Assembly: GCF_019414865.1 (NCBI RefSeq)
Contig: NZ_DXLG01000037.1
Span: forward strand, 1 to 14,812
Source: Veillonella sp.
GTDB lineage: Bacteria; Bacillota; Negativicutes; Veillonellales; Veillonellaceae
Reading direction: 5' to 3'
Length of the DNA: 14,812 nt
Positions 6,544-13,956 of the stretch are shown piece after piece. The notes beneath the pieces were generated by a model. The model was given only the letters and a program-made list of their open reading frames with translations, was not told the DNA's origin and did not search any database. A program made the position numbers and the translations under genes. Numbering within the stretch: position 1 is the first letter of the stretch; each line of letters opens with the position of its first letter.

Positions 6544-7692
6544 ATGATGAAAGAACTAGAAACTGTTGCGCCTTTGACGAGAAGCAAGAAAAATAGAACA
6601 GCTATTCTTTCTGTGTCTGAACGAGGTGCAAAGCTAGGTCAACGCATCAAGTCTTTGGTGGCACCCCATGCGGATTGCTTTGAAAAGGAAAACCGTCCTT
6701 CTGGTGGTGAGGCTATTTATTTTGATTCCCTCAAAAACCATATTGGACAGATTTTCAAGGATTACGATCAAGTACTTTGTATTATGGCTCTCGGTATTGT
6801 AGTGCGCATGATTGCACCATATATTGAGCATAAATCTAAGGATCCTGCAGTAGTCGTAATGGACGAAGTAGGACACCATGTGATTAGCTTACTGTCTGGT
6901 CACCTTGGGGGCGCCAACGAATGGACGCAGTCCATTTCGCTGGCCATCGATGCGGACCCCGTCATTACAACCGCAACGGATGTAAACGGATTGCCAGCGC
7001 CTGACGTGTTGGCGCGCCACGAGCATCTGTTGGTAGATGATTTTCAAACCTTAATCAATGTGAACTCTGCCATCGTTGGGGGAGAACAGGTTGATTATTA
7101 TATCGATGCAAGCTTACCGAATGTAGAGCGTTTAGAACAAGCTGCAAAAGCTCATATTGGTGAGCATGGTATGGTTCATGTTGTTTCCTTGAATCAACTA
7201 GAGTCTATGCCATGTAAAAATGAAGGCGATGAAGAGGGCTTATCTCGAGTAGTCATTACGGATAAAGTAATGACCGAGTATGGACATCAATTGATTTTGC
7301 GCCCTCGTACGTATACGATGGGCATTGGCTGTCGTCGAGATACGCCGAAGGAATTAATCCTTGACGCCATACAACAGTCGCTAGCAGCACATAAGCTTTC
7401 ACCAAAGAGCCTTGTAACGGCTGCATCGGTCATCGTTAAACAAGATGAAGTAGGCCTCTTAGAGGCTATGCAAATTATGGGGTGGCCTATCGTGTTCTAT
7501 ACACAGGACGAGATGGCACCACTCATTGAACAAGAAGAATTAAAAGAATCTAATTTTGTAAAAGGAACTATAGGAGTAGGAAACGTATGCGAGACAACGG
7601 CATTACTAGCGGCCAAGAGCCGAACATTAATACAGCACAAAACAATTTATCCCAAAACAACGGTAGCCATTGCACAGGTAACATCAAAGTAA
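6544..7692 (+). CDS. cbiG: Cobalt-precorrin-5A hydrolase
   Basis: CbiG opens the delta-lactone of cobalt-precorrin-5A and releases the two-carbon fragment as acetaldehyde, giving 5B for CbiD. It exists only in the anaerobic pathway. With 382 residues it has the full layout. The N-terminal domain (about 18-160) has LCIMALGIVVRMIAP and DEVGHHVISLLSGHLGGANE (107-126). A variable linker follows. The C-terminal domain begins GIGCRRDTP (260-268) and ends in a conserved-looking GVGNVCETTALLAAK and TTVAIA. Start choice: ATG 6544 or the adjacent ATG 6547, both after AAGGA at 6534-6538. The last 106 nt are also read in another frame as the start of cbiH. The stretch 6901-6960 has 39 G+C of 60, well above flanking DNA. 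Confidence 0.96.
   Translation: MMKELETVAPLTRSKKNRTAILSVSERGAKLGQRIKSLVAPHADCFEKENRPSGGEAIYFDSLKNHIGQIFKDYDQVLCIMALGIVVRMIAPYIEHKSKDPAVVVMDEVGHHVISLLSGHLGGANEWTQSISLAIDADPVITTATDVNGLPAPDVLARHEHLLVDDFQTLINVNSAIVGGEQVDYYIDASLPNVERLEQAAKAHIGEHGMVHVVSLNQLESMPCKNEGDEEGLSRVVITDKVMTEYGHQLILRPRTYTMGIGCRRDTPKELILDAIQQSLAAHKLSPKSLVTAASVIVKQDEVGLLEAMQIMGWPIVFYTQDEMAPLIEQEELKESNFVKGTIGVGNVCETTALLAAKSRTLIQHKTIYPKTTVAIAQVTSK
7571..7576 (+). promoter_or_regulatory. Ribosome binding site of cbiH inside cbiG
   Basis: TAGGAG at 7571-7576, followed by TAGG, lies about 10 nt before ATG 7587. The site is inside cbiG coding sequence. It supports the long overlap, because no other ATG, GTG or TTG occurs in the cbiH frame before the cofactor motif. 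Confidence 0.55.
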
Positions 7693-8411
7693 TCGGCATT
7701 GGCCCTGGCGATGAAGAGTTTATGACGCCTCAAGCGCGCGAAGCTATCTTAGCAGCTGACCGCGTAGTAGGTTATTTGACATACCTCGACTTGATTAAAG
7801 ACCTTATCGAAGGTAAAGAAACTGTAGGTACTGCAATGATGCAAGAAGTAGATCGTTGCCAACAAGCAGTTGATTTGGCTGTAGAAGGTCATCAAGTAGT
7901 TGTAGTATCCTCTGGTGACTCTGGCGTATATGGCATGGCAGGTCTTGTGTTGGAACTTGCTAATAAAGTACCAGCAGAAAAACGTCCTTCCGTAGACATC
8001 GTACCTGGCCTTAGTGCTGTAAACGTTGCAGCATCCGTATTAGGTGCACCACTGATGCATGACTTTGCAGTTATTTCCTTGAGCGACTTGATGACTCCAT
8101 GGAATCTTATCAAAAAACGTGCAGACCTTTGTGCACAAGGTGATATGGTTATCTCTTTGTATAACCCACGCAGTAAAAAACGTGTTACACATTTAGATGA
8201 AGTTCGCGCAATCGTTCTTAAATACCGCGACCCTAAAACACCTGTGGGCATCGTGCAAAAAGCAGGCCGCCCAGGTCAACATATGGTAATTTCTGATCTT
8301 GAAAACTTCACAAATGAAGAAGTGGATATGCAAACACTTGTTATCATCGGCAATAGCCAAACTTATGTTGAAAATGGTCGTATGATTACACCTCGAGGCT
8401 ACAAATTATGA
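7587..8411 (+). CDS. cbiH: Cobalt-precorrin-3 (C17)-methyltransferase, ring-contracting
   Basis: CbiH methylates C17 of cobalt-precorrin-3 and drives ring contraction to cobalt-precorrin-4. The 274-residue product has the tetrapyrrole methylase motifs GIGPGD (37-42), SSGDSGVYGMAG (108-119) and VPGLSA (139-144), and the CbiH/CobJ stretches HDFAVISLSDLMTPW (158-172) and LYNPRSKKR (191-199). It is about 30 residues longer than the typical family member because of a polar, Asn/Gln-rich N-terminus (residues 1-32) encoded entirely within cbiG. In this frame ATG 7587 is the only standard start before GIGPGD, so either the extension is real or a non-standard start near 7683 is used. The stop overlaps the cbiJ start as ATGA. 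Confidence 0.93.
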   Translation: MRDNGITSGQEPNINTAQNNLSQNNGSHCTGNIKVIGIGPGDEEFMTPQAREAILAADRVVGYLTYLDLIKDLIEGKETVGTAMMQEVDRCQQAVDLAVEGHQVVVVSSGDSGVYGMAGLVLELANKVPAEKRPSVDIVPGLSAVNVAASVLGAPLMHDFAVISLSDLMTPWNLIKKRADLCAQGDMVISLYNPRSKKRVTHLDEVRAIVLKYRDPKTPVGIVQKAGRPGQHMVISDLENFTNEEVDMQTLVIIGNSQTYVENGRMITPRGYKL

Positions 8412-9196
8412 TTTGGGTCATCGCCGGTACCTTGGATGGTCGCACCTTAGCGGTAGATATTCAAGAACGGACAGGTGAAGAGGTGCTTGTTACGGTAGTT
8501 AGCCAATATGGTGCAGAGCTTGCTGCCCATAAAGGCATTACCGTACATACAGGCCGCCTTGACCAAGAGGCTATGCAAAATTTGATTAAGGAGTACAATG
8601 TGCGTCTATTAATCGATGCAAGCCATCCGTATGCTGCTATCGTTACGGCTACGGCTCAAGATGCAGCAAAAGCTGAAGGTATTCCTTTTGTTCGTTTCGA
8701 ACGTAAAGAGGTACCATTACCAGACTATGATAAATTACATATCGTAGTGGACGAAGTAGAAGCAGCGAATTTGGCAGGCAAGTTAGCGAAGGAAAATAAT
8801 AACCATGTGTATTTGACTACTGGTAGTAAGACAATGCACATCTTTGCTAAATCTGAAGCCTTGCAAGATTGCGAAGTATGGACACGCATTTTGCCAACTG
8901 CAGAGGTGTTACAAATGATGGAAGACCTCAATGTAAGTCCCAAACGCATTGTTGCTGTACAAGGTCCATTCTCTTACGATATGAACCGCATCATGTTCCA
9001 CGATACGAAGGCGAGCGTTGTAGTTATGAAAAACTCCGGCCTTGTAGGTGGTGCTGATACAAAATTACAAGCAGCCATGGATCTTGGTATCCATGTTATT
9101 GTTATCGATCGTCCACGTGTTAAGATTGAAAGCCACGTGGTATCATCTAATGATGAATTTTTCAAATTATGGGAGGACACTAATGGATTACGTTAA
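8408..9196 (+). CDS. cbiJ: Cobalt-precorrin-6A reductase
   Basis: CbiJ (CobK family) reduces the macrocycle of cobalt-precorrin-6A with a pyridine nucleotide, giving 6B, the CbiT substrate. It has 262 residues, a normal length. The N-terminal nucleotide-binding start is MIWVIAGTLDGRTLA, and the family hallmark DASHPYA is at 70-76. TTGSKTMHIF is in the middle, and GPFSYDMNRIMFH with KNSGLVGGADTK marks the C-terminal half. It overlaps cbiH by 4 nt and cbiC by 14 nt. Assignment is firm from length, motifs and context. Confidence 0.95.
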   Translation: MIWVIAGTLDGRTLAVDIQERTGEEVLVTVVSQYGAELAAHKGITVHTGRLDQEAMQNLIKEYNVRLLIDASHPYAAIVTATAQDAAKAEGIPFVRFERKEVPLPDYDKLHIVVDEVEAANLAGKLAKENNNHVYLTTGSKTMHIFAKSEALQDCEVWTRILPTAEVLQMMEDLNVSPKRIVAVQGPFSYDMNRIMFHDTKASVVVMKNSGLVGGADTKLQAAMDLGIHVIVIDRPRVKIESHVVSSNDEFFKLWEDTNGLR

Positions 9197-9848
9197 AAAT
9201 CCTAAAGCCATTGAAGATAAAAGTATGGAAATCATTTACGATTATGTAAAAGATTTGGGTTTAACAGATGATGAAGTACGCGTAGTATCTCGTACTGTAC
9301 ATGCTTCTGGCGACGTTGAATATGCTCAACTCGTAAAAATGAGCCCTGATGCTGTTCAAAAAGGTATCGAAGCATTAGATAATGGTGCAGATATTTATAC
9401 AGATGTGGAAATGGTTCGCACAGGTATCTCTAAACCAGCTCTTAAAATTCGCGGTAACGAAGTACACTGCTTAATTAAAGATGAAAACGTAGCTAAAATG
9501 GCTAAAGAGTTGGGGGTAACTCGCTCTATCGCCGCTATGCGTACATTTGGCAAACAATTAGAAGGTCAAATCGTTGCTATCGGTAATGCTCCAACAGCAT
9601 TGTACGAAGTATTGCGTTTAGCCCTCGAAGAAGGCGTTAAACCTGCTCTTATCATTGGTATCCCTGTAGGCTTCGTAGGCGCTGCAGAATCCAAAGACTA
9701 TTTGATGGAAGTATCCCCAGTTCCTTACATCACTGTAAAAGGTAACAAAGGTGGTAGCCCAATCGCTGCTTCCGTATGTAATGCATTGCTTTACACAGAT
9801 GTAAAACGCAATGACATGCTCTTCGTAGAAGGCAAAGAGTCTAAATAA
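9183..9848 (+). CDS. cbiC: Cobalt-precorrin-8 methylmutase
   Basis: CbiC moves the methyl group from C11 to C12 of cobalt-precorrin-8, forming cobyrinate, the substrate of CbiA (not encoded in this window). At 221 residues it is a normal CbiC/CobH. His40 in SRTVHASGD corresponds to the catalytic histidine of the family. GNAPTALYEVL, PVGFVGAAESK and NKGGSPIAASVCNALLY are characteristic. ATG 9183 is chosen for its GGGAGG (9171-9176) 6 nt upstream; an in-frame upstream extension runs through cbiJ and lacks family similarity. It is the last gene of the operon, followed by a strong terminator. Confidence 0.96.
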   Translation: MDYVKNPKAIEDKSMEIIYDYVKDLGLTDDEVRVVSRTVHASGDVEYAQLVKMSPDAVQKGIEALDNGADIYTDVEMVRTGISKPALKIRGNEVHCLIKDENVAKMAKELGVTRSIAAMRTFGKQLEGQIVAIGNAPTALYEVLRLALEEGVKPALIIGIPVGFVGAAESKDYLMEVSPVPYITVKGNKGGSPIAASVCNALLYTDVKRNDMLFVEGKESK

Positions 9849-9851
9849 TAC

Positions 9852-9895
9852 AAAACCCGAATCGTATGTTAGTAGTTTTTTGCGATTCGGGTTTT
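9852..9895 (+). terminator. Terminator of the cbi operon
   Basis: AAAACCCGAATCG (9852-9864) pairs perfectly with CGATTCGGGTTTT (9883-9895), a 13-bp stem with an 18-nt loop ending in TTTT. It begins 4 nt after the cbiC stop. Confidence 0.88.
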
Positions 9896-9910
9896 ACTGT
9901 ATATTTTTAA

Positions 9911-10020
9911 TACTACCAGTTAAAAGTAAATGTTTAGGCCTATAATATTATCTTTTTTAGATACTACCAGTTAAAAATAAATATTTTTAACTGGTAGTAT
10001 CTCTATAATAGGTAGTACTA
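9911..10020 (+). promoter_or_regulatory. Promoter/operator region of the ABC transporter genes
   Basis: Two TATAAT hexamers (9941-9946 and 10004-10009) lie in this AT-rich stretch, with weak -35 matches. They are interleaved with four TACTACC heptamers: two direct (9911-9917 and 9962-9968) and two inverted as GGTAGTA (9993-9999 and 10011-10017). The first two copies continue as AGTTAAAA. The pattern suggests a dimeric regulator controlling the permease and ATPase, perhaps responding to metal, heme or corrinoid. The regulator is unknown. Confidence 0.55.
9961..10000 (+). repeat. Perfect 40-bp palindrome upstream of the permease gene
   Basis: Arms 9961-9979 and 9982-10000 are exact reverse complements (19 bp each) with only AA between them. 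The left arm begins ATACTACCAGTTAAAAAT. It is either an operator or a cruciform/hairpin element. It lacks the GC-rich core expected of a terminator. Confidence 0.85.
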
Positions 10021-10086
10021 AGTCTAAAAATTTAGGATTTTCAAAATAACGTATTTGTTATATGAAAATCTGGAGAGGGGGTTCGT

Positions 10087-11082
10087 ATGGCATCTATTAA
10101 TGAACGAAAATTATTTCGATTATCAGTTATTATTTTTTTAATAGTTGCTGTTGTAGCTAGCATGATTATATCCCTTATTTGGGGGTCTACACCGGTGTCA
10201 TTAACGGAGATTTGGCATACATTGTGGGCTAGTGAGCTAACAGATACATCATCACAAATTATTTGGAATATTCGGTTGCCTCGTAATATTGTAGCTGCAC
10301 TAGTTGGTGCTTGTTTAGCCGTATCGGGTGCCATTTTACAGGCCGTAATGAAGAATCCTTTAGCAGATCCTCAAATCGTTGGCGTTTCGTCCGGTGCTGG
10401 ACTTGCTGGGGTTATCATATTTATTCTTTTTCCTGGTTATGACCATATAGTACCTTTAGTGGCCTTTCTAGGTGCTATGGCTGCCGCTCTCATGGTATAT
10501 GCTCTGGCATGGAAAAATGGTGTACGCCCGAGCCGTATCATCTTGGCCGGTGTTGCGGTGGCTGCCTTTTTAGGCTCTGGTATTTCTGCATTGCTTGTAT
10601 TCTTTGGTGATCGTGTGCAAGGCGCTTTGCTTTGGATGGTAGGGGGACTGGCTGCACGCAGTTGGCCTCAAGTAGAGGTTCTGTTCCCATACGCGTTAGT
10701 CGGTCTTATTTTTGCTTGCTTAGGAGCTAAACGTTTGACCATCTTAAGCTTAGGTGATGAAACAGCAAAGGGGCTAGGTCTTAAGGTTGAACAAACGCGG
10801 TTTGTTATGACAGCCGTTGCTGCTTTATTAGCGGCAGGCGCTGTTAGTATTGCGGGCTTGATTGGCTTCGTAGGCCTTGTTATACCTCATATGTTGCGTT
10901 TAATCATCGGCAATGATTATGCGTATTTGCTACCTGGCTCGGCATTATTAGGCGCACTCGTCCTCGTTATTAGCGATACGGTAGGGCGTGTCATGTGGAG
11001 TCCAATCGAGGTACCGGTTGGCATTATCATGGCCTTCTTTGGGGCACCATTCTTCTTATATCTATTGAGGAGGGATAACTAA
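10087..11082 (+). CDS. FecCD/BtuC-family ABC transporter permease
   Basis: A 331-residue inner-membrane permease of the family that imports iron-siderophores, heme or cobalamin. It has about ten hydrophobic segments. A membrane segment follows the short N-terminus. The family signature (LPRNIVAALVGACLAVSGA, then NPLADPQIVGVSSGAGLAGV) spans roughly residues 63-107. The coupling-loop region LIGFVGLVIPHMLRLIIG and the closing SDTVGR are also conserved. AGAGGGGG precedes the ATG. The stop overlaps the ATPase start by one base, so they form one unit. Substrate cannot be told from the sequence. Position next to cobalamin genes favours a corrinoid, but the partner lipoprotein is co-transcribed with an exported CbiK, which makes a tetrapyrrole or metal complex equally plausible. 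Confidence 0.93.
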   Translation: MASINERKLFRLSVIIFLIVAVVASMIISLIWGSTPVSLTEIWHTLWASELTDTSSQIIWNIRLPRNIVAALVGACLAVSGAILQAVMKNPLADPQIVGVSSGAGLAGVIIFILFPGYDHIVPLVAFLGAMAAALMVYALAWKNGVRPSRIILAGVAVAAFLGSGISALLVFFGDRVQGALLWMVGGLAARSWPQVEVLFPYALVGLIFACLGAKRLTILSLGDETAKGLGLKVEQTRFVMTAVAALLAAGAVSIAGLIGFVGLVIPHMLRLIIGNDYAYLLPGSALLGALVLVISDTVGRVMWSPIEVPVGIIMAFFGAPFFLYLLRRDN

Positions 11083-11864
11083 TGAAAACGGCTATTGATG
11101 TAAAACAGTTATCCGTAACTCTCGGTGATCGTCAGATTCTGCATGATATTAATGTATCGGTTCCTGTTGGTAAAATAACGACCTTAATAGGACCTAATGG
11201 TTGTGGTAAAAGTACATTGTTACGGTCTATGATTGGCTATATCCATAGTCCTCGTGAATGTGTAACAATTCTAGGAAAACCATTACAGTCCTATTCACAA
11301 AGTGAATTGGCAAGGCAGATGGCATTTTTGCCACAGGTGCCTAATATGCCAAAGGATATGACCGTAGAAGAATTGGTATATTGTGGACGCTATCCATACC
11401 AAACTTGGTGGAAGAATACGGCCAAAGAGGACCGAGAAATCGTTGACTATGCCTTAGGCATTACGAAAACAGACCATTTGCGTTATCAATTAATACCATC
11501 TTTATCGGGTGGTGAACGACAACGCGTTTGGATTGCTATGGCTCTGGCTCAGGAACCTAAATTACTAGTGTTAGATGAGCCAACAACGTACTTAGATATT
11601 AATCATCAACTAGAAATCATGGAGTTACTAAAACGATTAAATGAAGAGCAAGGGTTAACAGTACTGATGGTACTTCATGAATTGACACAAGCCGTACAAT
11701 ATTCACATTATATGGCCGTTATAAAAAATGGCCATTTAGTGACATCGGGTGAGACGAAATCAATTATTTCAGATCATCTATTTCAACAGGTATTCTCTGT
11801 AGATGTGCAGATTGATACATTCGATGATAAGCAATATGTGCGGGTAAAAGGTTTAGTTAAATAG
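11082..11864 (+). CDS. ABC transporter ATP-binding protein, siderophore/heme/B12 type
   Basis: A 260-residue cytosolic ATPase that powers the permease encoded just before it. Visible motifs: Walker A GPNGCGKST (37-45), Q-loop Q85 in FLPQVPN, signature LSGGE (141-145), Walker B LLVLDEP (161-167), D-loop YLDI (170-173) and the switch histidine H199 in VLHEL. All key residues are present, so it should be active. It belongs to the FepC/BtuD/HmuV group by its partner. A ribosome site (GAGGAGGG) inside the permease end and the TAATG junction suggest translational coupling. The C-terminal codons lie in a short tandem repeat that also duplicates the stop region. Confidence 0.94.
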   Translation: MKTAIDVKQLSVTLGDRQILHDINVSVPVGKITTLIGPNGCGKSTLLRSMIGYIHSPRECVTILGKPLQSYSQSELARQMAFLPQVPNMPKDMTVEELVYCGRYPYQTWWKNTAKEDREIVDYALGITKTDHLRYQLIPSLSGGERQRVWIAMALAQEPKLLVLDEPTTYLDINHQLEIMELLKRLNEEQGLTVLMVLHELTQAVQYSHYMAVIKNGHLVTSGETKSIISDHLFQQVFSVDVQIDTFDDKQYVRVKGLVK

Positions 11865-11876
11865 TTTAGTTAAATA
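11851..11876 (+). repeat. 13-bp tandem repeat across the ATPase stop codon
   Basis: GTTTAGTTAAATA occurs twice back to back (11851-11863 and 11864-11876), with a partial third copy (GTTTAAA). The TAG stop at 11862-11864 falls at the junction. It is a simple slippage-type duplication. Confidence 0.85.
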
Positions 11877-11910
11877 GTTTAAACCCATAAGAATTTAAAC
11901 CAATAGTAGG

Positions 11911-11946
11911 AAAAAGGGCACTCCCCATTGGGGAATGCCCTTTTTT
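11911..11946. terminator. Bidirectional terminator between convergent units
   Basis: AAAAAGGGCA at 11911-11920 pairs with TGCCCTTTTT at 11936-11945. The stem continues with TCCCC/GGGGA (one C-A mismatch) around a three-base loop. It carries an A-run on one side and a T-run on the other, so it can end both the ATPase transcript (+) and the lipoprotein transcript (-). Confidence 0.9.
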
Positions 11947-11961
11947 GCATAATGTAATATA

Positions 11962-12903
11962 TTAGAATGTAACATTAATGCCATAAGCTTCTTTCACTAA
12001 ACGTGCCATAGCCTCAGGTGTTTGTAGTCCTGGGTTAAGTAGGAATAGTTTAGATGGTAAGTAAATAACACGATTGTTTTGTACTGCCTTAAGATTTGCC
12101 CATGCAGGATTATCTGTCATGGCTTGTTTCATAGCCTTTGTAATTTCTTCTTCTTTACCCATGGTAACGACGAAGATAATATCAGGGTTATCAGCGGTTA
12201 ATGTTTCAAGAGAATACGGTACCGTTTTATCCTTAGTTGTACCATCTAGGTGAGATGTTACAACATTTGTCATACCCAATTCTTTGACCATAGATGCAGT
12301 TACTGCTTCGTCAGTTTCGGCAGTCACGCCTTTACCCGTAGCACGTAATACGGCAACACGCGCAGGTTGTTGGTTTTTAATGGCATCCTTTACCTTTTGA
12401 ATGTTGCTTTCATAGGTAGCAATAACAGATTTAGCCTTATCTTGGTGGTTGGTTAATTCCCCAAGGAATGTTAGCATTGGTACATTATCCTTGATGCCAT
12501 CGTAATTAAAAAGTACGGCTGGAATATTGTTAGATTGTAATTGGGATTTGTATTTTTTATGTTGGTTTTGTAGACCCAATACTACGTCTGGTTTTAAACC
12601 TAATAATTGTTCCATGTTGATATTAGCCGTTTGACCTAATGCAGGTAATGATTCTAATTCTGGTGCTAATTTATCTGTTGTGCTAGCACGAGAAACGGCT
12701 TTGCCATCCACTGCGTATAGCATGGACAATACAGAATTTGAAAGAACAGCGATGCGTTGTGGATCCTTTGGTACAGTGTAGGTTTCACCATTAAAGGTAA
12801 GTTCCTTCGTAGTAGCAGAAGAGCTGGATGTGGATTTACCACACCCAGCCATTGCTAGTACGATCATGACCAAAGCAAGACTACAGAGTAGTAGTTTTTT
12901 CAT
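11962..12903 (-). CDS. FepB/BtuF-type substrate-binding lipoprotein
   Basis: A 313-residue ABC-type binding protein for iron-siderophores, heme or cobalamin. The N-terminus MKKLLLCSLALVMIVLAMAG ends at a lipobox with Cys21, so it should be a lipid-anchored protein facing the periplasm. After a Ser/Thr-rich spacer the class III binding fold begins with QRIAVLSNSVLSMLYAVDG. It continues with GQTANINMEQLLGLKPDVVLG, typical of the periplasmic-binding family 2. AGGAG lies 6 nt before the ATG. It is second in a - strand unit, 51 nt after the exported CbiK gene, while the likely permease and ATPase converge on it from the + strand. The ligand is not identifiable; the partnership with CbiK hints at a tetrapyrrole or its metal. 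Confidence 0.92.
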   Translation of the reverse strand: MKKLLLCSLALVMIVLAMAGCGKSTSSSSATTKELTFNGETYTVPKDPQRIAVLSNSVLSMLYAVDGKAVSRASTTDKLAPELESLPALGQTANINMEQLLGLKPDVVLGLQNQHKKYKSQLQSNNIPAVLFNYDGIKDNVPMLTFLGELTNHQDKAKSVIATYESNIQKVKDAIKNQQPARVAVLRATGKGVTAETDEAVTASMVKELGMTNVVTSHLDGTTKDKTVPYSLETLTADNPDIIFVVTMGKEEEITKAMKQAMTDNPAWANLKAVQNNRVIYLPSKLFLLNPGLQTPEAMARLVKEAYGINVTF

Positions 12904-12954
12904 GATGTACTCCTATGTACGTTATATAACGATACTAGTTAAATTGTTGAATGA

Positions 12955-13944
12955 TTATTTTTGTAATGCGTCCCAAGATTCGTTAGCACGTTCAACGAAT
13001 AAGTTACGGATGTTAGGGTTTTCACCTAAACCATGAAGGTAAGTATCTACTTTGAAGCCTTCTTTTTCAAGGATGGATTTATGGGAATCTGGTTCCGCAC
13101 CAGCCATGTCGTTGTTTGCATGGTCGCCAGCAACCATCATGAATGGCATCAATGTAACATGTTTAATACCATGTAATTTTAATTGTGGGATAACTTGTTC
13201 AAGATTTGGAGTACCTTCTACTGTGTAGATAAATACATTTTTCATACCAAGAGTATGGATACGGTCTTGAATTACAGAATAGTAAGCATTGGAAGGATCT
13301 GGAGTACCATGAGCCATGATAAGAAGAGCGTCTTCTTTGCCTAATTTAGGGAATTGAGATTGAACAGCTTTTAATGTTTCAATAACTTGGTCAGTTTGGT
13401 TTTCTTGACCCATCCAGTACATAAGAGATGTACCAAGTGTCATTTTTTTGAAATTATCTTTGTACAAATTATATACTGCTGCATCGTAGTTGTATTCCAT
13501 ACCAGGGATTACATCAAGGGATGCTAATGCAACGCGAGTGTAACCGTCTTTTTTGAGTTCAGCCAAAGCTTCTTCAGGAGTTGGGTAAGTAATACCTTCT
13601 TTTTGTTGGATACGATCACGAATGATATGGCTTGTGAAAGCTGTAACTACTTTTGTGTTTGGATGAGCTGCTTTAATAGCATCTACAGTTGCGTCGATTG
13701 TTTTTGCACGAGTATCTTTATAAGTTGTACCAAAGCTCATAACAACCATAGCATCTTTGTTTGGCAAGTTTTGTAAAGCTTCTGTATTGTGTGTGCGTAC
13801 ACCAATCGCAGCAGCTTCTTTCAATGCTGGTGTAGGATCTTTTACTTCTTCATTTAATTGATAAGCAGCGTTAGATACAGTAGATGTACCAAAGGACACT
13901 AAAAGACCTAGAATAGCGGATGCTAATGCTAATTGTTTTTTCAT
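12955..13944 (-). CDS. cbiK: Exported CbiK-type (sirohydrochlorin cobaltochelatase-like) protein
   Basis: A 329-residue member of the anaerobic cobalt chelatase family CbiK, which inserts Co2+ into sirohydrochlorin. This copy has a clear signal peptide (cleavage near SNA|A, residue 26) and about 35 extra residues before the chelatase domain, which opens MVVMSFGTTYKDT at 67-79. Metal-binding residues known from Salmonella CbiK (His145, Glu175, His207) have counterparts at His212 (MAHGTPD), Glu243 (TVEGTP) and His275 (GDHANNDM), so it should bind metal. Exported CbiK proteins are known, such as CbiKP of Desulfovibrio vulgaris. Start 13944 is chosen because AGGAG lies 7 nt upstream; an ATG at 13962 would place that ribosome site inside the gene. 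It leads an operon with the binding lipoprotein gene. Cobalamin synthesis is cytosolic, so a heme, metal or tetrapyrrole uptake role is more likely. Confidence 0.92.
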   Translation of the reverse strand: MKKQLALASAILGLLVSFGTSTVSNAAYQLNEEVKDPTPALKEAAAIGVRTHNTEALQNLPNKDAMVVMSFGTTYKDTRAKTIDATVDAIKAAHPNTKVVTAFTSHIIRDRIQQKEGITYPTPEEALAELKKDGYTRVALASLDVIPGMEYNYDAAVYNLYKDNFKKMTLGTSLMYWMGQENQTDQVIETLKAVQSQFPKLGKEDALLIMAHGTPDPSNAYYSVIQDRIHTLGMKNVFIYTVEGTPNLEQVIPQLKLHGIKHVTLMPFMMVAGDHANNDMAGAEPDSHKSILEKEGFKVDTYLHGLGENPNIRNLFVERANESWDALQK

Positions 13945-13951
13945 TTTAAAA

Positions 13952-13956
13952 CTCCT
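13952..13956 (-). promoter_or_regulatory. Ribosome binding site fixing the exported CbiK start
   Basis: AGGAG on the - strand, 7 nt before ATG 13944. It decides against the alternative ATG at 13962, which has no ribosome site of its own. Confidence 0.8.

Noticed and set aside
7892..8251. 119-codon - strand open frame opposite cbiH
   Set aside because: It is antisense to conserved cbiH motifs and lacks a recognisable domain.
9048..9182. Extended N-terminus of cbiC starting at 9048
   Set aside because: It overlaps cbiJ and has no family match; ATG 9183 has a good ribosome site and gives the normal CbiC length.
9961..10000. Palindrome read as a transposon end or terminator
   Set aside because: There is no transposase or target duplication nearby, and the arms are AT-rich without a GC core; an operator fits better.
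12830..13036. 68-codon + strand open frame
   Set aside because: It crosses the antisense of two genes and their intergenic gap, with no similarity to anything known.
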